Origin: Rhizomucor pusillus
Taxonomy: Eukaryota; Mucoromycota; Mucoromycetes; Mucorales; Lichtheimiaceae
NCBI GenBank assembly: GCA_900175165.2
Contig: FWWN02000288.1
Coordinates: 62,001 to 126,000 of the forward strand
Length of the DNA stretch: 64,000 nucleotides
Reading direction: 5' to 3'
Below the pieces are notes generated by a model. That model did not search any database. It saw nothing but the letters and a program-made list of their open reading frames with translations, and was not told the DNA's origin. Positions 9,688-21,076 of this stretch are shown here, piece by piece; positions within the stretch are counted from its first letter, which is position 1; each line of letters begins with the position of its first letter. Position numbers and translations under genes: made by a program.

Positions 9688-10156
9688 GATAATCAATTAA
9701 CAAAAAGAGACCGTTCGTCAATTCAAAGCCAGTGACATGGATCCCTTTATATATCTCTCGCACTAGACCCCTAGCAAAGCATGGATTACATGGCCAGCGC
9801 GCGCGCGCATATACGCGACGATAGAAAAACGATAATGATTTTTTTTTTTTTTTGCTTCAGGGGTGGAGGGGTTACATTGATGCTGCTGCTCAAGGTGGCC
9901 CATGCACACAGCAACAACGTTAACAATGGTGATAACCCCGCGCTGCAGATCCTTAGGGGGTACCCACCCCCTTCACAAAGACTGCTGCAAGGCACATTCG
10001 AAATCATTTGACAGCTTGCATTTAAAGCACGGCCACATGCTACACATTCAGCAGAAAACTGTTTCCTTGTCCTTGTACGATCAGTGATATGATGAATTAT
10101 TACTGCGTTTTGTATGCAACGATAAGTAGCAAGGGTTTATAGGAGAAAACCGTTTA
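9688..10156. other. Intergenic with thaumatin-like promoter
   Basis: Contains the leftward promoter of the thaumatin-like gene, including a TATA-like run near 9750, a 14-base T tract at about 9840 and a C/G block (ggggg / ccccc) around 9955-9970 that could act as a stress-element-like site. The right end is the 3' side of the LRR gene. No further gene recognised. Confidence 0.4.
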
Positions 10157-11360
10157 TTATACATTTGCAGCAGCGGGTGTAAAAGCAGAAGGGTCCCAGT
10201 CTTTGAGAGACGACTGCTGATTCGCAAACAAGGCCAGGATACGGTCGCTATCATCTGTCCAATGTGCACGGCACAGTTGGTACTTGACAGGCACCCACGT
10301 GTCATCTACACGGTGCACGATGCGGTACCGCACTACACTGTGCCCAAAAAACGGCTCCTGGCAAAATGAACATGGATGTGGGTTAGATAAAAGTTGAATC
10401 AAGTGTTCCGGCAGCGATGATGGTATCCAGGAAGTTGGTGACGACCCTTGTTGTTGTTGGTGCCTTTTGTTGCTTACACAGATAATGCGGTTCTTACTGC
10501 TGCTGGGCGGCCGCCGGCGGCGGCAGCGATGATGATGATGCTTTGAGAGTAAAATTGAATGAAAATACTGACGAGCACACTGCTCTGTTAAACTGGGCGG
10601 ATCGTGAGCGAGCGTATGTTCCGAGAGGGGTATTTTCATCATCTTGTCGCATCGATCCATCTTGATCGTTGCTAGCGAAAGCCGCAGCAGCTCCACAGGC
10701 AATGCATCGATGAGCGTGTCGGATACATTGAGCCACGACAACCGCGACAGTTTTGATAAACTGATAGGCAATTCGTCGAGCGGATTGCATGACAAGTCGA
10801 GATAAGTCAGTTTCGTCAATCGCTCCAGCGTCGGCGGCAGGTACGTGATCCGGTTATGCGACAAGTCGAGATGCTGCAAGTGTTTTAAATGATGAATAGT
10901 TGGCGGCAACGTGTTCAGTCGGTTGTGCGACAGCTCGAGGACTGTGAGTCGAGTGAGTGAAGATATTTGGTTCGGCAGCGAAAACAAACCGACATCCCGC
11001 CTGTGTCCGTTTGTGAGTTAATGCATCGCTGTCCTTTAACCTAATAAATACACTCGCTCCCACTCTCTTCGCTTACAGGTCCAGCCGCGAGATGGATTTC
11101 AGCACCGACACTGCTTTGTTGAATGCTGCAGCGTGCAAGCTTGCTATCGAGGATTTGTCCGACGAAGACGGCGACGAGACGAGCTTTGCGAACGAATGCT
11201 GCGGAGATGAGGAGGTACTGCTGCTGCTTCTTCTGTCGTTGTAATAAGTTTTGTCGACATAGACCAGGTCGCGCGAGAGCGCCGTCGGCGAGAAGAGATA
11301 GTGGAGGGGATGCTCTGCCCGGTGCGTATGCAACGCACCGAGAAGACTGAGAGCAGACAT
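10157..11360 (-). CDS. Leucine-rich-repeat protein with C-terminal Cys/His motif
   Basis: Exons 11360-11077 and 11000-10157 give 375 residues (GT-AG intron, phase 2). The N-terminal ~95 residues are low-complexity. From about residue 90 at least four typical LRRs follow, each with the pattern LxxLxLSxNxLxxLPxxI (for example LTVLELSHNRLNTLPPTI and LTYLDLSCNPLDELP). The C-terminal third holds a basic His/Arg run and a conserved-looking block PCSFCQEPFFGHSVVRY with a later CRAHW, which could bind zinc. The combination resembles small fungal LRR proteins of unknown function. LRRs are protein-binding surfaces; the partner is unknown. The start was chosen as the first in-frame ATG; the frame opens slightly upstream at TTG. 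Confidence 0.75.
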
Positions 11361-11696
11361 GGATGTATGTCTCGAGATAGAAAAAAGTTGTTGCAACGAG
11401 AAAGGGTAACAGGGAGAGAGGGGTACGAGGAGAGGAGAAGGAGGGAAAAGAGAAAATATCGAGTAGTATTGCTTGGCGCAATTGTATGTTGTTGTTGTGT
11501 GTGTCGCGTGTACGTAATGATTGTTGCTGTTGTGTGTTATCGAGAAAGTGTGTGAGCTCTCTCAATCAATCAATCAAATAGAAAGAAAAAATAAAAATAA
11601 AGATAAAAATAAAAAAAAGAAAAGGATGTGTCAGCCGAAGAAAAAACCCGTTGAGCTCGGAATATTGGGTCAACAGCAACAACAAGCAAGCAACGT
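11361..11696. other. Intergenic with A-rich tract
   Basis: Holds the upstream side of the leftward LRR gene and the 3' side of the leftward GNAT-like gene. A very A-rich stretch with aaaata/aaaaga units lies at about 11580-11625. Long frames crossing this region on either strand start at non-ATG codons and look like composition effects. Confidence 0.4.
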
Positions 11697-12260
11697 TCAA
11701 TTCAAGAGCGAACTATCAAACAACCTTGCATCATCTCCACTTTTGGTAATGACTCGAACGTTGTTTCGTCGGGCAAATTGGATTGCACTCTGAACCAGCG
11801 CTAGCTCGATTCGCGAGTCGACACCTGTCAGTCCCCGTATCCTCCCTTCTTCACCGTCTTCTTCTTGAAGCTGCAGTGCTACCGAGCCGACGATAACTTG
11901 TCCGTCCTTTTCCATCACCCAAGCATGGCTACTCGTTTCCAGCGTCTCGACGATACGTTGACACAGTGCCTGCGTCCGGTTCTGGCCATGCCATTTCAAC
12001 CACCAGAACCACGACAGTCCTACTCCAGCACTCCACAGTAGCAGCTCGACAAGAAACGTGGCTGCTGTTGCATTATTCGTCGAGTGACTACTCCAGTGAA
12101 GTCCAACCAGGCCAACAACGCCGGCCTGCCATGTCCACCGTGCTCCAGAACTCTTCCAGACTGACATTAGTGTACGTTTCGTCTCCCCTCTTCTCGACTG
12201 CGCTAGTGCGACTGCGCAAACGGCACTGCGATCCTCCGTCCTGTACTCGCGAATCTTCAT
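11697..12260 (-). CDS. GNAT/NAT8-like membrane-anchored N-acetyltransferase candidate
   Basis: Intronless frame of 187 residues from the ATG at 12260. It opens with MKIREYRTEDRSAV, the first strand-helix of GNAT acetyltransferases. A hydrophobic hairpin follows (WQAGVVGLVGLHW and FLVELLLWSAGVGLSWFWWL). Then come AWVMEKDGQVIVGSVALQLQ (strands 3-4), RIRGLTGV and LALVQSAIQFARRNN, which resembles the acetyl-CoA loop helix. An insertion of one or two membrane segments between the first helix and the core is characteristic of NAT8-type ER acetyltransferases. A longer start at 12404 would leave only 15 bases to the divergent MTO1 ATG, so the shorter one is preferred. Substrate unknown. Confidence 0.65.
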   Translation of the reverse strand: MKIREYRTEDRSAVCAVALAQSRRGETKRTLMSVWKSSGARWTWQAGVVGLVGLHWSSHSTNNATAATFLVELLLWSAGVGLSWFWWLKWHGQNRTQALCQRIVETLETSSHAWVMEKDGQVIVGSVALQLQEEDGEEGRIRGLTGVDSRIELALVQSAIQFARRNNVRVITKSGDDARLFDSSLLN

Positions 12261-12419
12261 GGTTGGGCGAAAGGGCCGTCGTTGGTGCGCAATTTCTCCG
12301 ACTTTTATGTGTGTGGGGGTCACAATCACTCTCTCGCCCGGTCTGTGCAACGGAGTGTTGAAAAGGGAGGTCGGGCACAATTTATTTTTTTGTCCACCTG
12401 CCATTATCTATCAATTTGA

Positions 12420-15204
12420 ATGCTGCAACGATCGATCCTTGTCACTCGACGATCGCTGGTCCGATTTACGGCCAACCGCCTGTGTTTACACCGCCCTGCA
12501 CGCTCAGCTTCTACTACTGCTACAACAACAACGTCCTCCGCCCCACAGTACGATTACGACGTCGTTGTCATTGGTGGTGGACATGCTGGCACAGAGGCTT
12601 GCACGGCCGCTGCCAGGGTCGGCGCACGGACATTATTGATCACACAGGATACCAGCAAAATAGGTATAGCATATTGCTTGGGCGAGAGAAAATGGAAGGA
12701 GGATACTTATGGAATTTACCAAAAGGCGAAATGTCATGCAATCCATCATTTGGAGGAGTCGGCAAAGGAGTGCTCGTTCGAGAAATCGACGCATTAGACG
12801 GGGTCTGTGGACGAATCTCTGGCAAGTGTGGAAAAACAAACACTCTGAAACGATCCAATGAGTAATAACAACAAAATATCAAATAATCATCAAACAACAA
12901 CAGATCTTGCAGGCATTCAGTTCAAGATACTAAACCGGTCCAAAGGTCCAGCCGTGTACGGTCCACGTGCACAAATTGATCGCAAAATATACAAGCGCCA
13001 CATGCAGGAGTATCTACACAGCTATCCAAACTTGACGATCCGGGCTGGCAGTGTGGCCGATCTTATCATCACCAATGGCAACAACGAGCAGGAGTATCGT
13101 GAAATTGCAGCAAAGGGAGCACAGTCAGCTGTGGAAGGAATTCGCCTAGGTAAGTGTGTGTCACTTTTGGCAACAACTCTGTGTTTGTTGTTACGAGTGA
13201 TCAATGACGTAAAAACTAACATCTGTTACCAGAGAATGGAAAAGTCATCCGAGCGCCAAACATTATTATTACGACCGGGACTTTCCTGGGCGGGGAAATC
13301 CATCTTGGTAATGAGAAATAGAAAGAGAAAAAGGAGAAAAGAAATATTCACTGTGAAGGGTTGATGTAGGGCTCAAAGTCTGGCCAGCCGGACGCATAGG
13401 CGAAAATCCATCCATTGGCTTATCAAGATCGCTCCGAGATGCTGGATTTAAGCTTGCAAGATTAAAGACAGGCAAGTTGCAATGCGATTTAGACATTTTG
13501 TATATATACCCCGGTGTATATTAAAATTGGAGTAAACCAGGTACACCGCCGCGACTGGATGGTCGAACGATCAATTACGAGGGGATGGAGATCCAGTACG
13601 GAGACCAGCCTCCTGTGCCATTTTCCTATCTTCACAAGACTGTTCCTTACGCCGTACGTGAAAAAAGCGTAATCATGATAAATATAGAAATTATCGTGCT
13701 CACATCAATGGAGGTATAGGATCAGCAAGTGCTTTGCCATCAGACGAGAACGAATCCACAGGTGCATCGATATATTGAAGACAACTTTGACAAGAGCATT
13801 CACATCCGGGAAACCGTCAATGGGCCGCGGTACTGTCCATCCCTGGAGAGCAAAATTAAACGTTTCCGAACAAAGTCGAGCCACACCATCTGGTTGGAAC
13901 CGGAAGGCTTTGATACCCACCTTGTCTATCCCAACGGAATATCCAATACCATGCCCGAGGACGTCCAGCTGAACTTTTTGCGGATGATCAAGGGACTTGA
14001 GAATGTCGATATGGTTATGCCAGGTAAAAGGAAGAATCATCAGATATATATCTTTAAAAAGAGGCCATACACTGATTTGTATGTACATCAAAGCTTACGG
14101 TGTTGAATACGACCACGTGGATCCGCGTGAGCTGCGATCAACACTGGAAACGAAGCGCATTGCAGGACTATTTTTGGCAGGGCAGATCAACGGTACGACC
14201 GGATACGAAGAAGCTGCGGCGCAGGGCATTGTTGCTGGTATCAACGCTGGATGCCAAGCCGTGGGCAAACCGCCGTTCATTCTTGACCGGTCAGACGCTT
14301 ACATTGGTGTGCTTATCGACGACTTGATTACCAAGGGCGTGGAGGAACCTTACCGTGTATTCACATCGCGGTCAGAATATCGCTTACTTCTGCGCTCTGA
14401 CAATGCCGATTTACGTTTGACGCAAAAAGGTTACGAAGCTGGTGTCGTCTCGGCCGAGAGATATGTGCACTTCTCAAGGAACGCGAGCGAGCTTGAGTCG
14501 GCGATAAAGGCGCTCGAGGATTTGAGACTGTCACCCAAACGCTGGGCCAAGGAAGGAGTGCACACTGGGAGCAAATTGAATGACAATGGCGTGTTAAAGA
14601 GGTAAGCATTTATACATGCAAAAGAGAAAATATGTGATATCCCTAATCAACGTTCATCACATAGCGGCATGGATATACTGAATATGCCGGGAACGACCTT
14701 GGACTTGATGTATGATCTGCTGCCTAGCTTGCGACACTTGAGTGATACGCAGAAAGAGCGCATAGTCATTGAAGGGCGCTACAAACCGTTTCTGAAACGG
14801 CAGGCAGCTGAGGTAGCAGCTCTGAAGCGGGACGAAGATCTCAAGTTGGATATCAACCTCGATTACAACATGTATGTTGGGGGTGGCGAGATATTATTCT
14901 ATTTGACTATTTGGCTAAACATGAGATGATTTATGTAGGATGAACCAGCTCTCGCACGAGATCCGACAGAAACTAGCGACTGTGCGACCTGAGACTTTGG
15001 TGAGTTGAAGAAGAAAAAGTATAACGATGTAATGGGGTGCGGCTAGTGACACTTTAGTTTCCACAGGGAGCTGCCAAGCGCATCGAAGGTATGACACCTG
15101 CGGCTATGGTGGTACTCATGAGACATGCACGCCGAGCCAGCAAAGCCAGTGGCAGTAGGACGTTGACAGAGGATAAGCTCTCAGTAGAATCCGCAGCAGC
15201 GTAA
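12420..15204 (+). CDS. MTO1: MTO1/MnmG, mitochondrial tRNA wobble-uridine modification enzyme
   Basis: Eleven exons are modelled: 12420-12663, 12726-12821, 12904-13149, 13233-13307, 13370-13471, 13541-13653, 13720-14023, 14094-14601, 14665-14871, 14939-14999 and 15067-15204, giving 697 residues, the usual MTO1 length. An Arg/Ser/Thr-rich mitochondrial presequence precedes the FAD-binding [15 protein letters not shown]. Next are [99 protein letters not shown] and the C-terminal [13 protein letters not shown]1 with MSS1/GTPBP3 adds the carboxymethylaminomethyl-type group to U34 of mitochondrial tRNAs. Two introns (12822-12903 and 13472-13540) require GC-AG boundaries with GCAAGT donors; the flanking residues are fixed by the family (RISDLAGIQF and LKTGTPPRL). 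Confidence 0.95.
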
Positions 15205-15522
15205 AGCATGGTGTCATCATATTAAAAGTACATACAGTAAAAAAGCAATGCATGTAAAATAAAAACAGGGAAGACCTGGCATATGTATAATATCAAGAAC
15301 GATGAACGGGTCTCTCGCACTTTTCATCCTTTGGCTAGAATACAACATACTGCCAAGGAGGAGGAGCCACATTAAGCGATGGGCTCGGAGAGAGCAACTT
15401 TTGCATCCCGAAGCGAGCTTGGGCACCACGTCATTGAACTTGTCGTCGCGCTTCAAAAGCCAAGTTCGAGTTTCTCCCTTTCTTTTCTTTACCTCCTAAT
15501 CTTTCATCCCAGATTGTAAACA

Positions 15523-16253
15523 ATGGTAAGCGGCGAGACCCAGATGATGACGACGAGTTGATGGGAAGGTTATAGCTCATCATTGCCCTCTTCTAGTCCT
15601 CTGGAGTTAGCGTCAACGACCAGTGCCTCGAGCTTTTCCAAGAATTTAAGCTTCGCAAAAAGTACAAGTACATTGTCTTCAAGGTCTCAGGTATGGAAGG
15701 AAGGAATGGGAGAAGGGAAGAGGGGGCAGGCGGGAGTGATCGCGGCAGTCAGGTCTCTCACGTGTACGGCGGCTCGTACGTTGTTGTTGATGAGGGCTAA
15801 CGACCCTGTTCTAGATGACTTGAAGGAAGTCGTTGTCGAAAAGGCCGCAGAGCAAGGTACCTACGACGAGTTCCTCCAATGCTTGCCTGCCGACGAGCCT
15901 CGCTATGCTGTCTTTGATTTCGAATACGAGAAGCCCGGTGAGGGTATGAGAAACAAGATCACCTTCTTTGCCTGGTAAACTTTACAAATCTACGTACACT
16001 TTTTTGCAGACTAACAACTATCTCTGTGTGTATATAGGACCCCTGATACCGCCAAGATCCGTCAAAAGATGGTGTACGCTTCAAGCAAGGATGCGCTCCG
16101 CCGAAAGTTGGTCGGCCTGGCAATTGAGATCCAGGGCACTGACTACTCAGAGGTAAAAAGAAACCGATCAATGGATGATATGGTGATCTCTAAACCTACT
16201 TCTTTTAGGTTGATCACGACACTGTCCTTGAAAAGGCCCTGCGCTCCAACTAA
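15523..16253 (+). CDS. COF1: Cofilin / actin-depolymerising factor
   Basis: Five exons (15523-15525, 15597-15690, 15815-15974, 16038-16152, 16209-16253) give 138 residues. Exon 1 is the ATG alone; the first intron follows it directly, an arrangement often seen in ADF/cofilin genes. The protein begins [18 protein letters not shown] with the regulatory N-terminal serines. It continues with [10 protein letters not shown] and [11 protein letters not shown], and has the actin-binding long-helix region [18 protein letters not shown] and [19 protein letters not shown] near the C-terminus. Cofilin severs and depolymerises actin filaments in the cytosol. All junctions are GT-AG. The 318 bases before it (15205-15522) hold the MTO1 3' end and the cofilin promoter, with pyrimidine-rich sequence at about 15470-15510. 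Confidence 0.95.
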
Positions 16254-16469
16254 GTTTGTTATCTTTCAAATTGAAAGAAAAAAGAACTCTCTCGTATAAT
16301 AAACCTATCGCACTCGACGGATTCCTTTTTTCTAGATCACATTTTCGTCTTTGTCTTTTCCATAAAATGTTAGAAATAATGACAGAGCTCCAAAATGTAT
16401 CAATGTACAAAAAGCAACAAAAATGACAAGGGGATAAGGGCACGCTCGAGGAGTTTGCGTATACGTAAA

Positions 16470-16620
16470 ATATAATATATATATGTGTGTGTGTGAGAGA
16501 GAGAGAGAGCGAGAGAAAACGTTGTAAAACAAGTGTGTTTGTCGGCGTGTGTGCGTGTATAAGAGTGTGTGTCTGTGCGTGTGTGTAATATATATATATA
16601 TATATGTGTGTGTGTGTATG
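16470..16620. repeat. Compound microsatellites (TA)n(GT)n(GA)n
   Basis: Two clusters of dinucleotide runs. At about 16472-16517 TA, then GT, then GA repeats follow one another. At about 16577-16617 GT, TA and GT repeats do the same. They lie between the cofilin 3' end and the last exon of the Sds3-like gene and are the only content of this intergenic stretch. Frames through them (for example on the minus strand) are composition artefacts. Confidence 0.85.
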
Positions 16621-16663
16621 GTTGCGTCTTTTTTCGTAGAGGATGGAAAGGGATTTAGGATAT

Positions 16664-18051
16664 TTACGAGGATTCTGTGGTGGCAGTGGTGGCAGTAGTA
16701 GTAGTAGTATGTACATTGTGGTATTGTTGCTGTTGTTGCTGTGCGACTGCAGATCGCATGCTGGCCAGATCGTGATCGGCTTCCTGTTCTGTCAATGGAA
16801 CAATGACAGAATGTAATCACGGCGGTTAAGGATAATGATGTTAATATCTTTATACGATGATGGTTAGTAATAAGAGTTCAGCAGCAGAAAAAAGGATATC
16901 TAGCTTTGAGGGTCTGAGACCGGGAGTCCAATCTGATACGTGCTGGTCGTCCAATGAACCTGGAATCTGGGTTCAGCAACAAGTAATATATATATAAAAA
17001 GGCAGATGTACACATGCGTGTGCGTGCGTGCGTTACGGGAATACAGGTTACACTTGGTATCACCCGCAGATTTTCAAACATACACGCACTTACACAAAGG
17101 CGATACTCACTGGACACGTTGAGAGCATAGTACTCTTGCTCCAATTTGCTTATTCTCTGTTGCACGAGTTGCATCATGTTCCGTCTTGATCCCTGCCGTT
17201 GCAGCTAGACGAGATTCTAGTGAGTTGCGAGGGAGAAAAGGCAGTTGATTCTCGATTATACCATGTATTGATCGTCGGCGGCCTTTTGGGTAGCGACAAA
17301 GGTTGCGCGGTAATTTGCCTCTTCAAATTGATACCTTGCCTGCGTTATCCGTATTCTGTTGGCACGCTTATTTTCAATCTCCTTTAGCAGATGCAGAAAT
17401 TCAGGATGAGTGCCATTCTCGACCGCTTGCTCCAGCTCGTCCAGTTCAGCCATTCTATAGGAGGACGAGGAGGAGGGGGATTAATTTTTTTCTTCATGTC
17501 TGAACAAGAAAATCTGACTGACACGTTACTTACTTTTGCTTGATCTCCAATTCACGCTGGGCACGCCTCGCCTCACGCGCTTCCTTACTCATCCGCTGGC
17601 TGCTCGTCCTTGTTTCTCTGTCGGTGTCTGGAGTCGATCTGGCATGACGTTTACTAGGTCCGGACGATGCTGCTCTTCTAGGCCGCTTCCTGGTCGTCAT
17701 TGCTGCCGTCGTTGTTGTTGTTGTTGTTGTTGTTGTTGTTGATGTATTACTATTATTGTCTCCTTCTTCTTCATCCGTTGCTGGTGCTGCCGCCGCCGCC
17801 GTCGCCAGCGCTGCAGCTACTGTCGCTTCACTTGCTGGTGTTGTTTCTTCCGCTGCTGTTGCTTGCGGCGACTGGGAACGTGTTGAACGCGCGGTGGGAT
17901 CCGGAGAAGATACTTGTTCGCCGCCGCCGTTCACTGCTGCTACAGACCGGCTTGTGCGTCGGGTTTGAATAACACTACGCTCAGCAGCAGAGGAGGACGG
18001 TTCCTCGCTCTTTGTCTCTCGTACTTCAGTCGTTGTTTTGACCGTCGACAT
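16664..18051 (-). CDS. Sds3-like subunit of a Sin3-type histone deacetylase complex
   Basis: Exons 18051-17534, 17454-17262 and 17204-17111 are firm; 16966-16940 and 16788-16664 are tentative, for 318 residues. The first 170 residues are Ser/Thr/Ala-rich with a Thr run coded by a GTT-type repeat, then a basic KRPRRAASSGPSKRHARS segment. The Sds3 core follows: THPEFLHLLKEIENKRANR, then YQFEEANYRATFVATQKAAD and, after intron 2, MMQLVQQRISKLEQEYYALNV, a long coiled coil. The last exon (EADHDLASMR then a Gln/Thr tail) matches the family's closing acidic-DL motif. Sds3/Dep1/BRMS1 proteins hold Rpd3-type deacetylase to Sin3 in the nucleus. The short fourth exon (27 nt) was chosen because it keeps frame to the last exon; other splices are possible. 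Confidence 0.7.
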
Positions 18052-18675
18052 TGCAAAGTCTGGGAGTTTAATATATGCTTGTTGTGAATGAGGTAAAAAG
18101 GGAAAGGAAGGGAAAAGGGAGGGCTACAACAACTGGTGTCTCTCTTTTTTTGCGGGTCAGCAAAAAACAAGACCCGCCCCCGCAACTCTGTCCGCCGCTG
18201 CTCATTCACACTCACACACATATACGTCGTCCTTAACAAGAAGGGTCTTGGTCTGTGTCATAGCATTCTCAGAATAGGCCGTCATCTTTTCCGCTGCTGT
18301 ATCCTGTCGTGTGTCTTTGCTACAACAGGGTCTTGATCTTTCCTGGTTACCAAACAATCGGCTGCTTTGTTGATCAGGATCCATGTCTCTGTCGCTTGCG
18401 AGAGGTATTCCAAGTTTATTAGATGCAAGAGTGGTAAATACAGAAAGGAAAACAAGAGTATAGAGAGCGTGTGTGTGTGTGATGTATATGTTCTGTAAAG
18501 GGCTGCGTGGGGGACGTATATCAATTTGTGTTGCTGTGCCTCCTCACTGTCGTCATGTTCCAAATTTTTCAATGCTCGTGGCCATGGTAACACAAGAGTT
18601 TTTTTTAAAGATCAATGCCGGCACCGGCAGATCCTCCTCCTCCTCCTCTTCTCTTATCTTATTATTGTTACATGA
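18052..18675. other. Intergenic with an unassigned 60-codon frame
   Basis: Contains the 5' side of the Sds3-like gene and the 3' side of VPS25. A minus-strand ATG frame at 18202-18384 encodes 60 residues with no recognisable family (a segment TAYSENAMTQTKTLLVKD looks protein-like). It could be an exon of a small gene, but no partner exon could be fixed. A CTC/CTT-rich run lies near 18635-18655. Confidence 0.3.
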
Positions 18676-19528
18676 TTAAATGCTGGCAAAAAACTTGACA
18701 CCCATGCTTTCGTCGTTCGTGGTGCCCTTGAATAGCTGTGCGACGCCTCGTTTCGACAGGATATTGAGAGCCTTGATCAACAGGGTCTTATCGATCCCGA
18801 AAAATGCTGGTTCCGGATAAAAAAGAAAAAGGGAATTAAACTCTTTTTGGGTATCTTTCGGCGGCAAGGAATAATACTACTACTACTTACGTTGACCTTC
18901 TGCCAGCTCGCCGTGCGCAATTTCATGCACTGTCATGATATTGTTATTCATGCCTACACTATTGACCCATTCTAGGATCATGTTTGCCCATTCCTCCGGT
19001 TTGTGCCAGTAAATCAATGCCTCCGTTTTAGGCCCCTTGCTTCCACCTTCCCACTCTGCTGCTCCTGCAAACCGAAACTGTTGTTATTGTCCATGTTTCA
19101 GACAGATCCGTTTGTTTAGAACTTGCCCTGACGCGTCATTTCATCAATGATCTCTTGAAGCGTCTCGAACGATAGCCGTCCTATATTACCAAATGTATGT
19201 TGGTTACAGGATGGCTTTGAAAATTACATAATTTGTTTTACGTTTTATGCGTGTATTCTCAAATAAAGGTGAGCCACTGCCGGGTGCAGTCACTTGCTGT
19301 AAATGCAGACGGTATATGCGATGATGCTGGCAGTAACTGAGAATGAGATCTCGCCATTGCTTCTGCTGGCTCTGCCACGTCGCCTCGGTAGGCTGCCGCC
19401 TATTGCTCCCAGTCAGAATAAGAAAAAACGAGGCATGTCCCTTTTGTTCACAAAGAGAGAGTGACAACTTGCGTGTAGAACGGTGGAAACTCGTGTATAG
19501 AAGGAAAGACAAATGACTCTGCGCTCAT
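18676..19528 (-). CDS. VPS25: VPS25, ESCRT-II subunit
   Basis: Five exons (19528-19473, 19399-19242, 19180-19127, 19064-18891, 18806-18676) give 190 residues, near the usual 175-200. The N-terminus has FVFPSIHEFPPFYTRQPT and TWQSQQKQWRDLILSYCQ, the first winged helix. The middle has EALIYWHKPEEWANMI, and the end is GIDKTLLIKALNILSKRG, AQLFKG and GVKFF, the PPXF-containing two-winged-helix layout of Vps25. ESCRT-II sorts ubiquitinated membrane cargo into multivesicular endosomes; Vps25 recruits Vps20. Two of its four introns need GC-AG boundaries with GCAAGT donors (starting at 19472 and 19126, minus strand). Without them the FYT-RQP and RQG-AAEW joins cannot be made. Confidence 0.9.
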
Positions 19529-20369
19529 GAACCTGTACAGTAACGAACGAGTGCTGCCGAGCTTTTGGGGCGGAGGAACAAAAAATGAATGCAGCGGCCA
19601 TTCCCTCCGCGTGCGCTTGTGCAAGCAATGCAGTTACCGTCTTTTTCGAACAACACACAGAGTAATATGTCCTTTTCTGTGAATCCTAGTCAGCTACAGG
19701 AAGCTAAACAATTTTTTTTAATCTGTAAGTTTATTTTTGAGACAAGCGATTAAGTGCATTTGTGTGTATATTGTTGCTTATGCGAGTATTACTGGTGCGT
19801 GTCGATCCACGTTATTTCTGTAAAGAACAGCACTCTCGGAATTGTTTATTCAAGTGCACGTCGCAACGGCGTGAGATAATGTGTTGTCTGCTGTTTATTG
19901 GAGCATGCTGTGATCAAAACAGACATGGTCCTGAATTGCCTCAGTTTCATCTGTTTTCCCTTGTTCTTTTTTCATTTCTATGGACACCAATGGGCAAACA
20001 GCGATTTGGCGCTCAAAGGGGGCTAGACAGGTTCGGCAAAACCGTCACCTAAACAAATAATACATTTGCTCTGTGGTCGGCGGAGAGTTGTGCCGAAATA
20101 TGGAAAACGCCGTCCCAGGCGCACTGTCTGTTGCTACGACAAGTTGATGATGATGATGGACGACCCGCCACCGCACTTTTTTTCATCGGCCGAGCGGCAT
20201 TTTCGGTTGGTTGCTGCTGTCAATCACAAGCGCCCATCCTCCCTCTTCTTGGCTTCTCGCTCTCATTCCTTTTCTTTAAATACGCGTTGCTCTTCCTCCT
20301 CGTCCTCGTCCTCTTCTTCCTCGTGCTGTTCTCTGTCTTTATCCATTGATTCGTACATATTCGTACAGG
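19529..20369. other. Intergenic, VPS25 to the 167-residue orphan
   Basis: No convincing gene. Frames around 20066-20370 read through a CTC/TCC-rich low-complexity run (about 20290-20335) and have no family character. The stretch probably holds divergent promoters for VPS25 (left) and the orphan at 20370 (right). Confidence 0.4.
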
Positions 20370-21076
20370 ATGACCATCTTATCGTCGCCTACCGAGCCAC
20401 AACAGCGCAACGATGTGTTGTCTTATCAGCATTCAAAGGTATTTCAAATACATCGCGTTTGCCTCGGCGATCCCACATTTGTAATCATCCATGCTACTTA
20501 GTCATTGCCGATAAAAACAGCCTCGTCGTCTTCCATGTCTATTCGCACAGATCTGTTCCCGCCTACGCCATCGTCGTCTTTCATCGCGTCATCCGAAAAA
20601 GAGCATACCCCGCGTGAAGGTTTGCAAAACGCAGGCACATTCCGGAGAGATAAAGTACTTAGAATTATTCATTGCAGAGCTGAAAATACCCGTTTACACC
20701 AAGTACCAATCGATGATGCTTCAAGGTACTTGACAACAAAATGCCAGCAGTGTAGCAAAATACTGGCACCGGTGATAAATGCTTACATACCGAACCCCAT
20801 TAACTAGATCACTCTCCGACCTCGACACCACACACTACTGTGAACCCCGACGACCCGGAGGATGAAGGACTGTACCTTTTGTGGACGAACCGGATGCTCC
20901 GTGATCAAGGCCACAGACCGTACTCGTACACGCTCGTAGACAACGACGACGACGCCGAAAGCGATGCTTCCGAGGAGGAAGACTTAGAGACTGCCTTCTC
21001 ATCTTCTTACTACTCTTGTTCTTCCTTGTTTGCATGTTTCTCATTCTCCTCCTCCTCCCGTCGACGACGACAATAA
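20370..21076 (+). CDS. Spliced orphan, 167 residues
   Basis: Four exons (20370-20438, 20502-20619, 20678-20725, 20808-21076) join with GT-AG boundaries at phases 0, 1 and 1. The N-terminal ~60 residues are Ser/Pro-rich. The centre holds a protein-like block, ELKIPVYTKYQSMMLQ. After the last splice comes NPDDPEDEGLYLLWTNRMLR with GHRPYSYTLV, the most conserved-looking part. An acidic stretch and a Ser/Arg-rich tail follow. No family was recognised. Support comes from four exons that splice cleanly into one frame across stops in each intron. A cytosolic or nuclear adaptor is possible but unproven. The ATG at 20370 is the first in frame. Confidence 0.55.

Noticed and set aside
11041..11565. 174-codon minus-strand frame overlapping the LRR gene exon 1
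   Set aside because: It is out of frame with the LRR protein, lacks family features and depends on a non-ATG start.
12261..12404. 48-residue N-terminal extension of the GNAT-like protein
   Set aside because: It has no GNAT character and would place the start 15 bases from the divergent MTO1 ATG; a leader is likelier.
16168..16820. Long minus-strand frames over the microsatellites
   Set aside because: Dinucleotide repeats give stop-free frames by composition; only the short last exon of the Sds3-like gene is supported there.
20066..20617. 183-codon plus-strand frame
   Set aside because: It crosses a TCC/CTC low-complexity run, overlaps the intron and exon 2 of the spliced orphan in another frame, and has no recognisable motif.
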